A stretch of 35,314 nucleotides of DNA, taken from NCBI GenBank assembly GCA_016872015.1, contig VHBK01000012.1, positions 1 to 35,314 on the forward strand. The letters run 5' to 3'. The notes beneath the pieces were generated by a model that saw only the letters and a program-made list of their open reading frames with translations, was not told the origin of the DNA and searched no databases. The DNA is from Nitrososphaerota archaeon. GTDB taxonomy: Archaea; Thermoproteota; Nitrososphaeria; Nitrososphaerales; Nitrosopumilaceae. Of this stretch, positions 22,661-31,014 are shown one piece after another. Each line of letters starts with the position of its first letter. Within the stretch, counting starts at the first letter, position 1. The translations under genes and the position numbers were made by a program.

Positions 22661-23881
22661 TTGGCTAAAGAGTTAAGCTATGATATCGTAATAGTAGGCG
22701 CAGGCCCCGCAGGATCGTCTGCTGCATTTTCTGCCGCAAAGACAGGAGCTAGAGTAGCATTGCTAGAAAAAGAAGAAACTGTAGCACAAACGGTTCGCAC
22801 AAGCGGTGTTACCTGGATGGACAGCATAAAGGAATTTGAAATTCCTGAATATTGCTACAACCCAGTCAAAAATTATGGGTTTTGCTCTCCTAGAAATGAG
22901 GTTATGATATCATCTAATACTCCAATGGCCGCAGTGCTTGATGTTCGAAAGACATACCGATGGTTAGCTGAAAAGGCAAAAAAGCAAGACGTTGAATTGT
23001 ACACAGGTACTGTAGTCACAGAGGTAACTCGAACCCCATATGGAATGACACTGTACACAACATCAAACAAGGAAGAGATTTTGTTTCATGCAAAAATAGT
23101 AATTGATGCAAGTGGATTTCAAAGTGTGGTTGCAAAGTCACTAGGATTAGTGACACAGTGGAAGAGGTTTGGCGCCGGTGCAGAATACGAAGTCGAAGTG
23201 GAAAATGCAGACCCCGACACTTGGTGGCTCATGGTTGGCCAAGACTATTCCCCTGCAGGTTATGCGTGGGTTTTCCCAATGGGCGGCAAAATTGTGCGAA
23301 TCGGAGTAGGGGTCGGCAAGCCAGAATCTACACTAGACCCAACTGAGCGACTAGAGCAAATAATGCAAAAAAAACTCGGACCAATTGCCAAGCTTGGCAA
23401 AATCACACAAATTGAATTTCATTATGGACTGATTCCAAACGACGGACTCTCAAGAAAAACAGTCTATGATAATTTGATTCTAGTAGGAGACACTGCAGGA
23501 CAGGCAAATCCACTTGTCCTAGAAGGGATTCGCTATGCAATACGATTTGGCAGGGTGGCAGGTGAAGTGGCAGCTAGTGCAATCCTGAAGGGAGATCTGT
23601 CAGAAAGATCCCTAAAGCCATATGAGGAAAACTGGAAAAAGGCAATCCAGAAAAAAATAGAATCTGCATCAAGGGTTCAGACACGCTGGATTGGCCTCTC
23701 CGATAAAGAATGGGATAAGGAACTAGACATCATAAAGGAGCTCAATATTGACGAGTTTTTGGATTTTATCAAGGCAGATTTCAGTCTAGCCAGCATAATC
23801 AAGATGGCAGTCAGTCATCCAAAACTCGCTGTGCGACAATTGTTCAATATTGTTAAAGGTACCACAGGAAAATCATCGTAG
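22661..23881 (+). CDS. geranylgeranyl reductase family FAD-dependent oxidoreductase
   Basis: Flavoenzyme that saturates isoprenoid double bonds, in archaea typically of geranylgeranyl membrane-lipid chains. The 406-residue product has the FAD-binding YDIVIVGAGPAGSSAAF near the N-terminus, DASGF in the middle, GYAWVFPMGGKIVRIGVGVG (family motif) and LVGDTAGQANPLVLEGIRYA, the second FAD-binding block. A polyprenyl chain or quinone-type substrate cannot be excluded, since archaea carry several paralogues. I prefer TTG 22661 (MAKELSYDIVIVG) over TTG 22649 from TATA spacing. The 3' end overlaps the opposite nuclease-like gene by 9 nt. Confidence 0.9.
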   Translation: MAKELSYDIVIVGAGPAGSSAAFSAAKTGARVALLEKEETVAQTVRTSGVTWMDSIKEFEIPEYCYNPVKNYGFCSPRNEVMISSNTPMAAVLDVRKTYRWLAEKAKKQDVELYTGTVVTEVTRTPYGMTLYTTSNKEEILFHAKIVIDASGFQSVVAKSLGLVTQWKRFGAGAEYEVEVENADPDTWWLMVGQDYSPAGYAWVFPMGGKIVRIGVGVGKPESTLDPTERLEQIMQKKLGPIAKLGKITQIEFHYGLIPNDGLSRKTVYDNLILVGDTAGQANPLVLEGIRYAIRFGRVAGEVAASAILKGDLSERSLKPYEENWKKAIQKKIESASRVQTRWIGLSDKEWDKELDIIKELNIDEFLDFIKADFSLASIIKMAVSHPKLAVRQLFNIVKGTTGKSS

Positions 23882-24421
23882 ATCAGCATTTTCAAATCTC
23901 GGTGCAAGCTGTCTTTCCAATACCTCAAATTCAGCCATCCATTCTTTGCCCGATTTTATCAAATAGATCATGTTTACCTCAAATGGTGATTCTAGTACCG
24001 CATCTATTTGGAATATTGCAAGTTTGAGTGTTATTTGCGACATGGCAAAAACCTGGCTATCAGAAAGTGTACCTCTGCCTGTCTTTATCTCAACCCAGCA
24101 TAATTCTTCAGGATAATTCACGGGAAAGTATTTTTTGCGAGTACCCACCCGGCATGCCAGAAAATCAAAGACAAAGCTTGGGTTTTGTGAAGAATTGTTT
24201 GTGGGTTTCATCATTGCCTCCACTTCATTACGAATATTTTGTGGAATTTTGACTCGAATTCGGTTAAACCCTTTTTTGAATGTGAAAACCCATTCGTCAT
24301 TTTTCATAAAGTAAAGATTCTCAAGTGAAATGTACGCCCAACCCCTCTGATCGCAATATTCCTTGTAGTATATTTCTCCCAAAGAACCTTTTAGGGCATT
24401 GGTTATTCTTGGTCTTGACAC
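23873..24421 (-). CDS. PD-(D/E)XK nuclease-fold protein (Holliday-resolvase/VRR-NUC-like)
   Basis: 182 residues from a GTG start. The catalytic pattern is visible in order: G-S-L-G-E16 in helix 1 (KGSLGEIYYKEYC), D86 in FVFDFLACR, E111-I-K113 in CWVEIKTGRG, and Q123 in TLSDSQV. This G-x-x-G-E ... D ... E-x-K ... Q arrangement is that of PD-(D/E)XK DNA nucleases such as archaeal Holliday junction resolvases and their relatives. An insert (about 40-80) separates the first two elements. Cytoplasmic; the DNA target is unknown. It is convergent with the geranylgeranyl reductase gene. Confidence 0.75.
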   Translation of the reverse strand: MSRPRITNALKGSLGEIYYKEYCDQRGWAYISLENLYFMKNDEWVFTFKKGFNRIRVKIPQNIRNEVEAMMKPTNNSSQNPSFVFDFLACRVGTRKKYFPVNYPEELCWVEIKTGRGTLSDSQVFAMSQITLKLAIFQIDAVLESPFEVNMIYLIKSGKEWMAEFEVLERQLAPRFENADLR

Positions 24422-24488
24422 ATTTTCTGAAATTATTTTCTAAACAAAAAGGAATATGATGTTCTATTCTACAACATATTTTTAGAAA

Positions 24489-26084
24489 TTAATCTATTCT
24501 AAAGAAATCAGACACTGTCAGCTCGTGATATTCCAGCTGCGCCACATACACGCCAGGTCCATACGATTTTGACAAAACCTGGTTAAAGTGCCCAGACGCA
24601 TTGTCCTTTAGTGGAATTTCGTCTATTCTCTCTCCACTCTGATCAAAAATGTCTACATAGAGATCTTCTGGGAATGCCACTGTCTTGTAAATAGCGCCAG
24701 ACAGGTACAGCTTTCCGTCATCAACATATGCATCAAGTATTCCGACCTTTGATCGTGTAGGCAAATATCTTTCTATTAGCGACTGTAATTCTTTGATTTT
24801 GGATTTTGCAGATGATATGTCCTTGTCATGTAATGCATTCTCAATGTCAGTCATTACAGAATCAAACTTTGCCTTGTTGGAATTATACCCAGAAGAACCA
24901 AAGACATTGATAAAGTTCTGCAGGTCCTCATACTGACGAGCTAAATCCACGTTTTGTGTATAGTCCCGCGATGGTGGCGGAGTCTTGGCAGTAAGAGTTG
25001 GCTTTTCTGCAACATCAACTATTTGCGATGCAACAGCATTTCTCCACTGTAATTTTACAACATACAGTCCAGGCTCTGTTGGTGCAAACCATTGCGTAAA
25101 AAAGTCGCCGTCTTTGGTATCAGAGAATTCCAGCGTGCTGTGCTGAATGCCTTGCATATCATATACTGTAAGGTACAGGTTCTCACGCCTATCAAATAGT
25201 TCCTTGTCGACTGCGCCATTCATTACCCAGGTTTGCGTTATTGGGTTGTACGAAATATCAAAGAGAATCTTTTTGTGGTTTAACTCTATTTGGTCTGCCA
25301 CATAGTTGCGGATTTCGTTTAGCTTCTTGTCCGCATCATCGAAATTGCCCAAGTCGATTTTCTGGTATGCATCATCAGTCATGTCGATGAATCGCTCTGA
25401 ATCAAAGTCAGCATTGTAAAATGTGGTAACAAAGTTCGAGAGATCATCTAGCTTGTTTCTGTATTCAATTCGCTTTAGCTCATCAAGTGAGTAGCCAGAT
25501 TCAGAGCCAAATGGATCCTCGTCATATTTTTCAGATACTTGGCGCCACTCATCAAATAGCGCACGAACCTGATTGTCTGCCGCATCAAGGTCCTTTTTGA
25601 CTACCAAGTCCCGTGCCTTGTCTAGGCGTATCTTCATAGAATCAGTAAAGTCAGTGTATCCAGGAAGGAACTTGTTGTGACGCTCTCCAAGCAAAATAAG
25701 GTTCTCTATCGACTTTGCTCTTTGTAAGATTTCGGATGCTCTAATCTTGTACGAGTCCTTGGTGTAAGAATCAAGCTTGGTTACAATCACAGATAGTTGC
25801 GTATTGTAATAGTTTAGCAGGACCTCGATTTTGTCGATTTTGTTAATTGTCGGGTTGCCTTTTTCAATTTCAATTGCAGTCTCGATTACCTTGAGTGCGT
25901 TTTTGATGGTGTTTAGGCTTTCATAGTCGGATTGTAGTTCTGCTCTTGCCCTTAGTTTTTCGTATTCAAATTTCAAAGTTGATAGTGGACTGCGCTTTTC
26001 TCGCAATTCATTAATTGATGCCTCATAATCAGATACAATTTTTAGAATTTCTTCTAGCGTTTGTGCGTCTTTAACATTATCCAA
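24489..26084 (-). CDS. C-terminal part of a large secreted multi-module protein, split by an in-frame stop
   Basis: 531 residues, alternating helical bundles with two beta modules. Module at about 290-370: WVMNGAVDK ... NLYLTVYDMQG ... GLYVVKLQWRN. Module at about 450-530: LYLSGAIYK ... DLYVDIFDQSGE ... GVYVAQLEYHE. These resemble each other and the beta module in the upstream ORF. There is no signal peptide, SD or TATA upstream of the TTG. The frame is identical to that of the upstream gene: after its TAA come nine sense codons (STVESFQIL) and then this TTG. This is best read as the second half of one protein of about 1,000 residues that is interrupted by a nonsense codon. No C-terminal anchor is visible. 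Confidence 0.8.
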   Translation of the reverse strand: MDNVKDAQTLEEILKIVSDYEASINELREKRSPLSTLKFEYEKLRARAELQSDYESLNTIKNALKVIETAIEIEKGNPTINKIDKIEVLLNYYNTQLSVIVTKLDSYTKDSYKIRASEILQRAKSIENLILLGERHNKFLPGYTDFTDSMKIRLDKARDLVVKKDLDAADNQVRALFDEWRQVSEKYDEDPFGSESGYSLDELKRIEYRNKLDDLSNFVTTFYNADFDSERFIDMTDDAYQKIDLGNFDDADKKLNEIRNYVADQIELNHKKILFDISYNPITQTWVMNGAVDKELFDRRENLYLTVYDMQGIQHSTLEFSDTKDGDFFTQWFAPTEPGLYVVKLQWRNAVASQIVDVAEKPTLTAKTPPPSRDYTQNVDLARQYEDLQNFINVFGSSGYNSNKAKFDSVMTDIENALHDKDISSAKSKIKELQSLIERYLPTRSKVGILDAYVDDGKLYLSGAIYKTVAFPEDLYVDIFDQSGERIDEIPLKDNASGHFNQVLSKSYGPGVYVAQLEYHELTVSDFFRID

Positions 26085-26111
26085 TAGAATCTGGAATGAT
26101 TCTACTGTGGA

Positions 26112-27470
26112 TTAGCTTGCGGCATTGTTTTTGGCAAACGATATGGTGCTAGATATTCTGGATGAAATCTCGATGACGTTTTTCATATCGACTATATCTT
26201 TTTGCGATGCAATGATGTCATCTGGGGAGGTTGCGCCGCCAAGCTTACTCATAAGCGAGTCCAGCCTTGGCTTTATCAATACGGCAAGCTCAGAGTTTTG
26301 CGTGTCATCATCAGAGACAAATCTGTCTACTTTATCCAGGTTACGCAAAAGCAGCGTTGCCTCGTGAAGCTTGTCGACCTTTGGTTTTGCGTCCAAAAAT
26401 TTCGCCAGTGTTTCTTTTGCAAGCAGTGATTCTCGCAGTGTGCTCCATTCTGTTCTGATCAATCTGGACAGGTTGTCGTCTTTTTTGAGTGTGCCATCAA
26501 GGAGTCTTGCCTTTGTTAGCAGATTCACCAAGTTGTTTAGCTCTTCTGCATAGACTGGGCCTGTTCCTCGAGCAAAGATGAATCCGATTTCTTCTTTGAC
26601 TAGCCTATTCATAATAGAGCCAGATTTTGTCATCAGATTCAGCAATAATTGGTTGAGCTCAGAATAGCTTAGCTGTTTTTCCTGCTGTGGTTTTTGTGGG
26701 TCTACATTAATCAATGAAACATAAACGTCGCTGAGCTCCCTTACTGCAGATTTTGCATCACCGATTGCGGAATAAAACGCAACACCTGCTGTCTGGATGT
26801 CTATTTTCTTTGCAGCCTCAGAGTCCAGCTTTGATGCAGATGCTAGTGACTTGGTTGTCGCAAATGCTGTCTCAATTGCAGGACGAATTCTGGAATCAAG
26901 ATCCAGCACATCAGATTCTGAAGGATATGCCAAAAACAGATCTGAATACAGAGACTTTAGCTTGGAAATATCGCTAGTTGATTGCAAGTCGGAAAATCGA
27001 GTCTCAAATTCGCTTGATATTGTTCCAGTCTTTTTTACTGTTGAGATTTTTGATTCAATTACTGATACAGCAGATGCCAAATAGTCCTTGCTTGATTTTT
27101 CTGTTGTCTTTTCGTTTTTGACATTAAATGAGCTTGACATGGTGTAGTCACCATAGAAAACTCGGACATCATATTTTCCTGTCAGGCCGCAGATTTTGCC
27201 AGTAAGTGGTATTGGGTCGGTAATGAAATTACCATCAGATAGCGGCTTTAGCTGCTGAATCTGGCACAAATCCCCATTAGGGTTGATGATTTGCGTTACC
27301 ACATACAAGTCAGAAGAGACCTGCGATAACTGCCCGAAAATAAAGACATTTTCGCCCTTTTTGTAGTCGCCAAACGTATCAAGCAGGATAATTCGTGAGC
27401 TTTGTGAAAACGCACTAGTCGGAATAAGCAGCATTGCCATTAGAATCAGTGCCGTGCCTACTTTGCGCAT
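26112..27470 (-). CDS. N-terminal part of a large secreted multi-module protein, ends at an in-frame TAA
   Basis: 452 residues from ATG 27470 (the track's TTG at 27485 adds five residues before the signal peptide). MRKVGTALILMAMLLIPTSA is a clear signal peptide. A beta module follows (FIFGQLSQ ... DLYVVTQIINPNG ... GKYDVRVFYGD), then a long helical region (about 130-452). The open frame continues in the same register past TAA 26112-26114 into the next ORF, whose modules match this one, so the original gene was probably one unit. The product should be extracellular. A stable truncated form, readthrough, a true pseudogene or a sequence error are all possible. Confidence 0.82.
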   Translation of the reverse strand: MRKVGTALILMAMLLIPTSAFSQSSRIILLDTFGDYKKGENVFIFGQLSQVSSDLYVVTQIINPNGDLCQIQQLKPLSDGNFITDPIPLTGKICGLTGKYDVRVFYGDYTMSSSFNVKNEKTTEKSSKDYLASAVSVIESKISTVKKTGTISSEFETRFSDLQSTSDISKLKSLYSDLFLAYPSESDVLDLDSRIRPAIETAFATTKSLASASKLDSEAAKKIDIQTAGVAFYSAIGDAKSAVRELSDVYVSLINVDPQKPQQEKQLSYSELNQLLLNLMTKSGSIMNRLVKEEIGFIFARGTGPVYAEELNNLVNLLTKARLLDGTLKKDDNLSRLIRTEWSTLRESLLAKETLAKFLDAKPKVDKLHEATLLLRNLDKVDRFVSDDDTQNSELAVLIKPRLDSLMSKLGGATSPDDIIASQKDIVDMKNVIEISSRISSTISFAKNNAAS

Positions 27471-27525
27471 AGAGTGATCGATCAAGGTCGAAAAAGACTA
27501 CTTAAGCATTAGGTATGATTTCTAC

Positions 27526-27735
27526 TCAGGCTGCAATTATCTGTCTTTGAAAGATTTTTGGCACTGTTGCTTCTTCTATTTTTGGAATCTCTGCCATAAA
27601 GCACAAGGAATGAATCTGCTCCTTTGTTCTTGTTCCACATTGCACGCAGACTAGGCTCACTGCATCTCGGCATTCTGCACATATTGTGCAATTTTTTAAT
27701 TGTCCGCCACATCTTCGGCATGATTCATCTGGCAT
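27526..27735 (-). CDS. small multi-CxxC zinc-ribbon protein
   Basis: 69 residues, rich in Cys pairs: CRRCGG, CTICAEC and CVQCGT within the first 35 residues, i.e. a double zinc-ribbon-like domain. The remainder is a mixed helix with no motif. The overlapping ORF at 27509-27721 in another frame is a shadow. Probably cytoplasmic and a nucleic-acid or protein adaptor; I do not know the family. It lies between the secreted protein and the substrate-binding protein on the same strand. Confidence 0.75.
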   Translation of the reverse strand: MPDESCRRCGGQLKNCTICAECRDAVSLVCVQCGTRTKEQIHSLCFMAEIPKIEEATVPKIFQRQIIAA

Positions 27736-27802
27736 TTGTTCTCAAGGTGTTTTGATGATATTTTGGATATAAGACTGTGGTAGAATTTGTATGAATGAAT
27801 TA

Positions 27803-30262
27803 TCAGTGATTTGTGCGCAGTTTACGTGATTTTCTGATATATAGAATAACGCCGACAATTATTGCGCCCAATATAACAAAGACAATTCCATAGTTGTTTT
27901 GTGTCTCTGATTTTTCCGATTCTAGTATAGTTTCAGTATAGGCCTCATCAATTTTATCCACTGTTGAAAAGCTTGTCAGATAAATATCCGGCTTGAGAAC
28001 AGAGTCAGATATTGCATAGACTTTGATGTCGTGGCCTCCCAACATCATGGTATTAGTTACTTGAGAGTCAAGCAAAATTTCTGCAGAATTATCTTTAACT
28101 GGGATTATGCCACTTGTTATTTCTGCGCCAGACGCATCATTTACAAAATAATACAGAGTCGTCGAATGCTCGGTGGTGATTGGAATGGTAATATCGTGTC
28201 CGCGCATTATTTTGTCTGGCACGTCAATTGATGTGATTTGTGGTAGGCTTACTTGCTCAAAGATATTCCAGTGTCCTGCGGAAAACGGATAGGACTCGTC
28301 ATCAAATGCGCGAACCGTAATTGTCCTCGCTTCCGGAGAATAACTATCCAAATAGAACGGTCCGTTGCTAATTACCGCATGGTTTTTCTGCGCTATCCAC
28401 GATATGGTGCTTTGGTATCTGGAATCATAGTATTGTGAATTATTGCCAAATTTTTCCAGTGCAGGCGGCACATAGCCAGACTCGGAGAATTCCTCGAGGT
28501 ATTGCGATATCAATTGTGCATCACGCGGAATAATCAGGGAAAGCCAGTTGAGGCTTTTTGCCTGGGCGTCGGTTCTCGAAAACGAGGCTTTGCCATCAAT
28601 TACTGCCTGCTCCATTGCTGCCATTGGCTCCCAGGGCATTGTAACCCAGACTCCTCCCCAGTCGGCAATCTCAGTATCATCAAAGTGCCAATAGTCAACA
28701 TAGACTTCTATAGTGTTATCATCAATTGGTCTGACAGCAACTAGTGTCTTTGCTGCCTGGCTTGCAGTGGGGGTGTATTCAGGATCAAATGTCTTGTCGT
28801 TTTGCGTTTGTGCAGAACCCCATTCCTGTGTGAAATAAACAGAATACAGGACATCATTCATGTCCATTTTTTGGCCGTTGTGCCAGTTTGACCAGAGAAG
28901 TTCATATGTTACCTTGCTTGTCGCCTTTTTGCCTTCAGTGGATTGCCATTTTTGTAGTGTCGGATCCCAAAATATTGCATCATCTGGCACATCTAGTTTT
29001 CCTGTAGGTCCTGCTGTTTTCACATTCCAGTCTTGTCGCACTGCAAAGTTTTGGCCAGAATACGGATTTTTGAACATCCCAGGATCATACAGCACATCCC
29101 AAATATTTTTGGAGTATGCGTCTGCCAGGCCCCGCACTGGATTCCATGCACCCTGATAGATTTGCTTGACGCCAATTTTGAGTGTGTCATCGTTTGTCCT
29201 AGAGTTGATTGGCGTAAATCTGGTTTGTATTCCTCCTCCAAAATCATTGATTACGCCATCTAAGTTTTTGTTTACTACAAATGGGTCCACTTTGGCTGCT
29301 AGAAATATTCTCACAGACTCGTTTACGCCAAGAATTGTTGCCTGGCGAATCAGCTCGGCTCGCTCACCATATGTAGTGTAATTGCTGGAATAGATTTTCT
29401 GTGTAAGCTCATCGAGTTTTTCGTTTTTGTAGTTCCAGTATTGCGGATTGTTAAAGCCCGGCATGTTCGAATACCACGGAGAATACATTTGTGCAAGACC
29501 CAGAGGATCATACTTTACAAATGCAGACCGTCCTGCATAGCCTTCGGTGTATAGACTCCATTTGAGTTCGGCAGGATCAGAGCCATACACCAAAACATAT
29601 GCCTTGTTCAAATCCCCAAAGTCTTTTCTCACAGTAAAGCCTGACTTTTCAAGCTCGGACGATATTACCTCGCCAATGGATTTTCGTACTGGATCATCAT
29701 TTCTAATAAAAAATGTCACAGTGATTTGCTTGCCATTATAGTGCCACTTGCCGTCGATTTTTTGCGCTCCTGCTTCTATCATTGCCTCAGATATCATGGA
29801 ATTTGCAAGCTCCGGATTGTACCTAAAGTGGAACTTTTCAAGCTCGGATACAATATTTAGAAAATCAGGATCAAATGGACCGTAATTTGATGTCATTACT
29901 ACTCCATACCCAGACATTAGCTCATCTACGATTAGCTTTCTGTCAACTAGATAATTCAGTGCAAATCGCGCCTTTTGATAATAAAACGGGTTGAACTCTT
30001 CTCCTTGTGCTGGATTTACCAGTATGCTAAACGAGCCGCCGGTCGTGTAAAATATTTTCAGGTTGCTAGTGTCGGTGTCCGATATCAGCTCTGCTGGAAT
30101 TCGCGAATAGTAAATGTCCAGATTTTTCTTTTTTACTTCTTCGATTGCAGTGCTCTCATCGAGATACTGGATAAATTGGATTGTATCCACAAATGTGCCT
30201 TTTTCTGCAAAGGCAATCCCAAACCCAGATAATATTAAAACTGCAAAGAATAATACTTTCAC
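27803..30262 (-). CDS. membrane-anchored family 5 (peptide/nickel-type) ABC substrate-binding protein
   Basis: 819 residues from a GTG. An N-terminal signal peptide (MKVLFFAVLILSGFGIAFA) is followed by the periplasmic-binding fold of the OppA/DppA/NikA family: the FYYQKARFALNYLVDRKLIV helix, TVTFFIRNDDPVRKSIGEVI and a WDVLYDPG segment. A tail beta domain (about 690-760) precedes a single membrane helix (NNYGIVFVILGAIIVGVILY) and a basic C-terminus, so the protein is anchored outside the cell by its C-terminus. It would capture peptides or similar solutes for an Opp-type importer; no permease is adjacent. A TATA-like TAATTTAAAG lies about 26 bp upstream of the GTG. Confidence 0.92.
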   Translation of the reverse strand: MKVLFFAVLILSGFGIAFAEKGTFVDTIQFIQYLDESTAIEEVKKKNLDIYYSRIPAELISDTDTSNLKIFYTTGGSFSILVNPAQGEEFNPFYYQKARFALNYLVDRKLIVDELMSGYGVVMTSNYGPFDPDFLNIVSELEKFHFRYNPELANSMISEAMIEAGAQKIDGKWHYNGKQITVTFFIRNDDPVRKSIGEVISSELEKSGFTVRKDFGDLNKAYVLVYGSDPAELKWSLYTEGYAGRSAFVKYDPLGLAQMYSPWYSNMPGFNNPQYWNYKNEKLDELTQKIYSSNYTTYGERAELIRQATILGVNESVRIFLAAKVDPFVVNKNLDGVINDFGGGIQTRFTPINSRTNDDTLKIGVKQIYQGAWNPVRGLADAYSKNIWDVLYDPGMFKNPYSGQNFAVRQDWNVKTAGPTGKLDVPDDAIFWDPTLQKWQSTEGKKATSKVTYELLWSNWHNGQKMDMNDVLYSVYFTQEWGSAQTQNDKTFDPEYTPTASQAAKTLVAVRPIDDNTIEVYVDYWHFDDTEIADWGGVWVTMPWEPMAAMEQAVIDGKASFSRTDAQAKSLNWLSLIIPRDAQLISQYLEEFSESGYVPPALEKFGNNSQYYDSRYQSTISWIAQKNHAVISNGPFYLDSYSPEARTITVRAFDDESYPFSAGHWNIFEQVSLPQITSIDVPDKIMRGHDITIPITTEHSTTLYYFVNDASGAEITSGIIPVKDNSAEILLDSQVTNTMMLGGHDIKVYAISDSVLKPDIYLTSFSTVDKIDEAYTETILESEKSETQNNYGIVFVILGAIIVGVILYIRKSRKLRTNH

Positions 30263-30282
30263 GAATCTACTATGGTATCATC

Positions 30283-30291
30283 TAATTTAAA
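30283..30291 (-). promoter_or_regulatory. TATA-like box of the substrate-binding protein gene
   Basis: TAATTTAAA is centred about 25 bp upstream of GTG 30262, supporting that non-ATG start and a leaderless transcript. Confidence 0.45.
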
Positions 30292-30343
30292 GCTCCAATG
30301 GTGTTTTTTGCAACACTGTATTAGTACAAATCGTATGCAATCC

Positions 30344-30353
30344 TTTTAATTTA
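30344..30353 (+). promoter_or_regulatory. TATA-like box of the Mrr-like nuclease gene
   Basis: TTTTAATTTA is centred about 27 bp upstream of TTG 30376, supporting the TTG start. Confidence 0.45.
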
Positions 30354-30375
30354 CAAAAACAGAAAACAAAACAAA

Positions 30376-31014
30376 TTGAGCGCAAAACTGTGGCTTGATG
30401 GAATTGACGGTATCATCCCAGGCGGAATATCAATTGAGGATTTTGCAATGGTATCAAAGATAGACAAGAATTCTGCAAGGCGCATGATCCAGGAGCTTGC
30501 AGCAAATGATATCGGCAGCTTTGATGGTACCACAATAGAATTTGAGGAAGGCGACAAGCTCCGAGCTGCAATCATTGCCCTAAGCAAGGGAATCCTAGTT
30601 GACGAAATAGCAAAACACTTGGACTGGAGGGACTTTGAGGGCTTGGCAGCAAAGATACTGGAAATTCATGATTTTGCCACAATGAGGAATCTGATTCTGA
30701 CTGGCCCACGCATGGAAATCGATGTTGTTGGAATCAGGCTGGGCGTTGCAATGCTAATTGACTGCAAGCACTGGAAAAAGATGACGCCATCAGCATTAAA
30801 TGAAATTGTCCAAAAGCAAATAGAGCGCACAAAACACTATGTCTCAAAAACAAAGGGTGCAATTGCAGCACCAGTCATAGTAACATTATACCAGGACAAG
30901 GTAAGCTTTGTGGATAAGGTCCCAGTTGTCCCAATTTTCCAGCTGGGAAATTTTTTGGATGAATTTTACGGAAACTTGGAAAATATAGAGACTATAGGAA
31001 AAGAGAGCCAATAA
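30376..31014 (+). CDS. Mrr-like PD-(D/E)XK nuclease with N-terminal winged-helix-like domain
   Basis: 212 residues, start TTG. The first about 75 residues look like a winged helix-turn-helix (SIEDFAMVSKIDKNSARRMI). The catalytic domain follows: WRDFEGLAAKIL (E88), MEIDVVGIR (D116) and MLIDCKHWKK (D129-C-K131), the restriction-endonuclease type IV/Mrr-like arrangement. No methylase or specificity gene is nearby, so a repair or housekeeping DNA-processing role is as likely as restriction. The 3' end overlaps the DUF2070 gene by 23 nt on the opposite strand. Confidence 0.82.
   Translation: MSAKLWLDGIDGIIPGGISIEDFAMVSKIDKNSARRMIQELAANDIGSFDGTTIEFEEGDKLRAAIIALSKGILVDEIAKHLDWRDFEGLAAKILEIHDFATMRNLILTGPRMEIDVVGIRLGVAMLIDCKHWKKMTPSALNEIVQKQIERTKHYVSKTKGAIAAPVIVTLYQDKVSFVDKVPVVPIFQLGNFLDEFYGNLENIETIGKESQ

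Noticed and set aside
27509-27721. 70-aa ORF overlapping the zinc-ribbon gene
   Set aside because: Out-of-frame version of the same strand; the other frame has the regular CxxC pairs.
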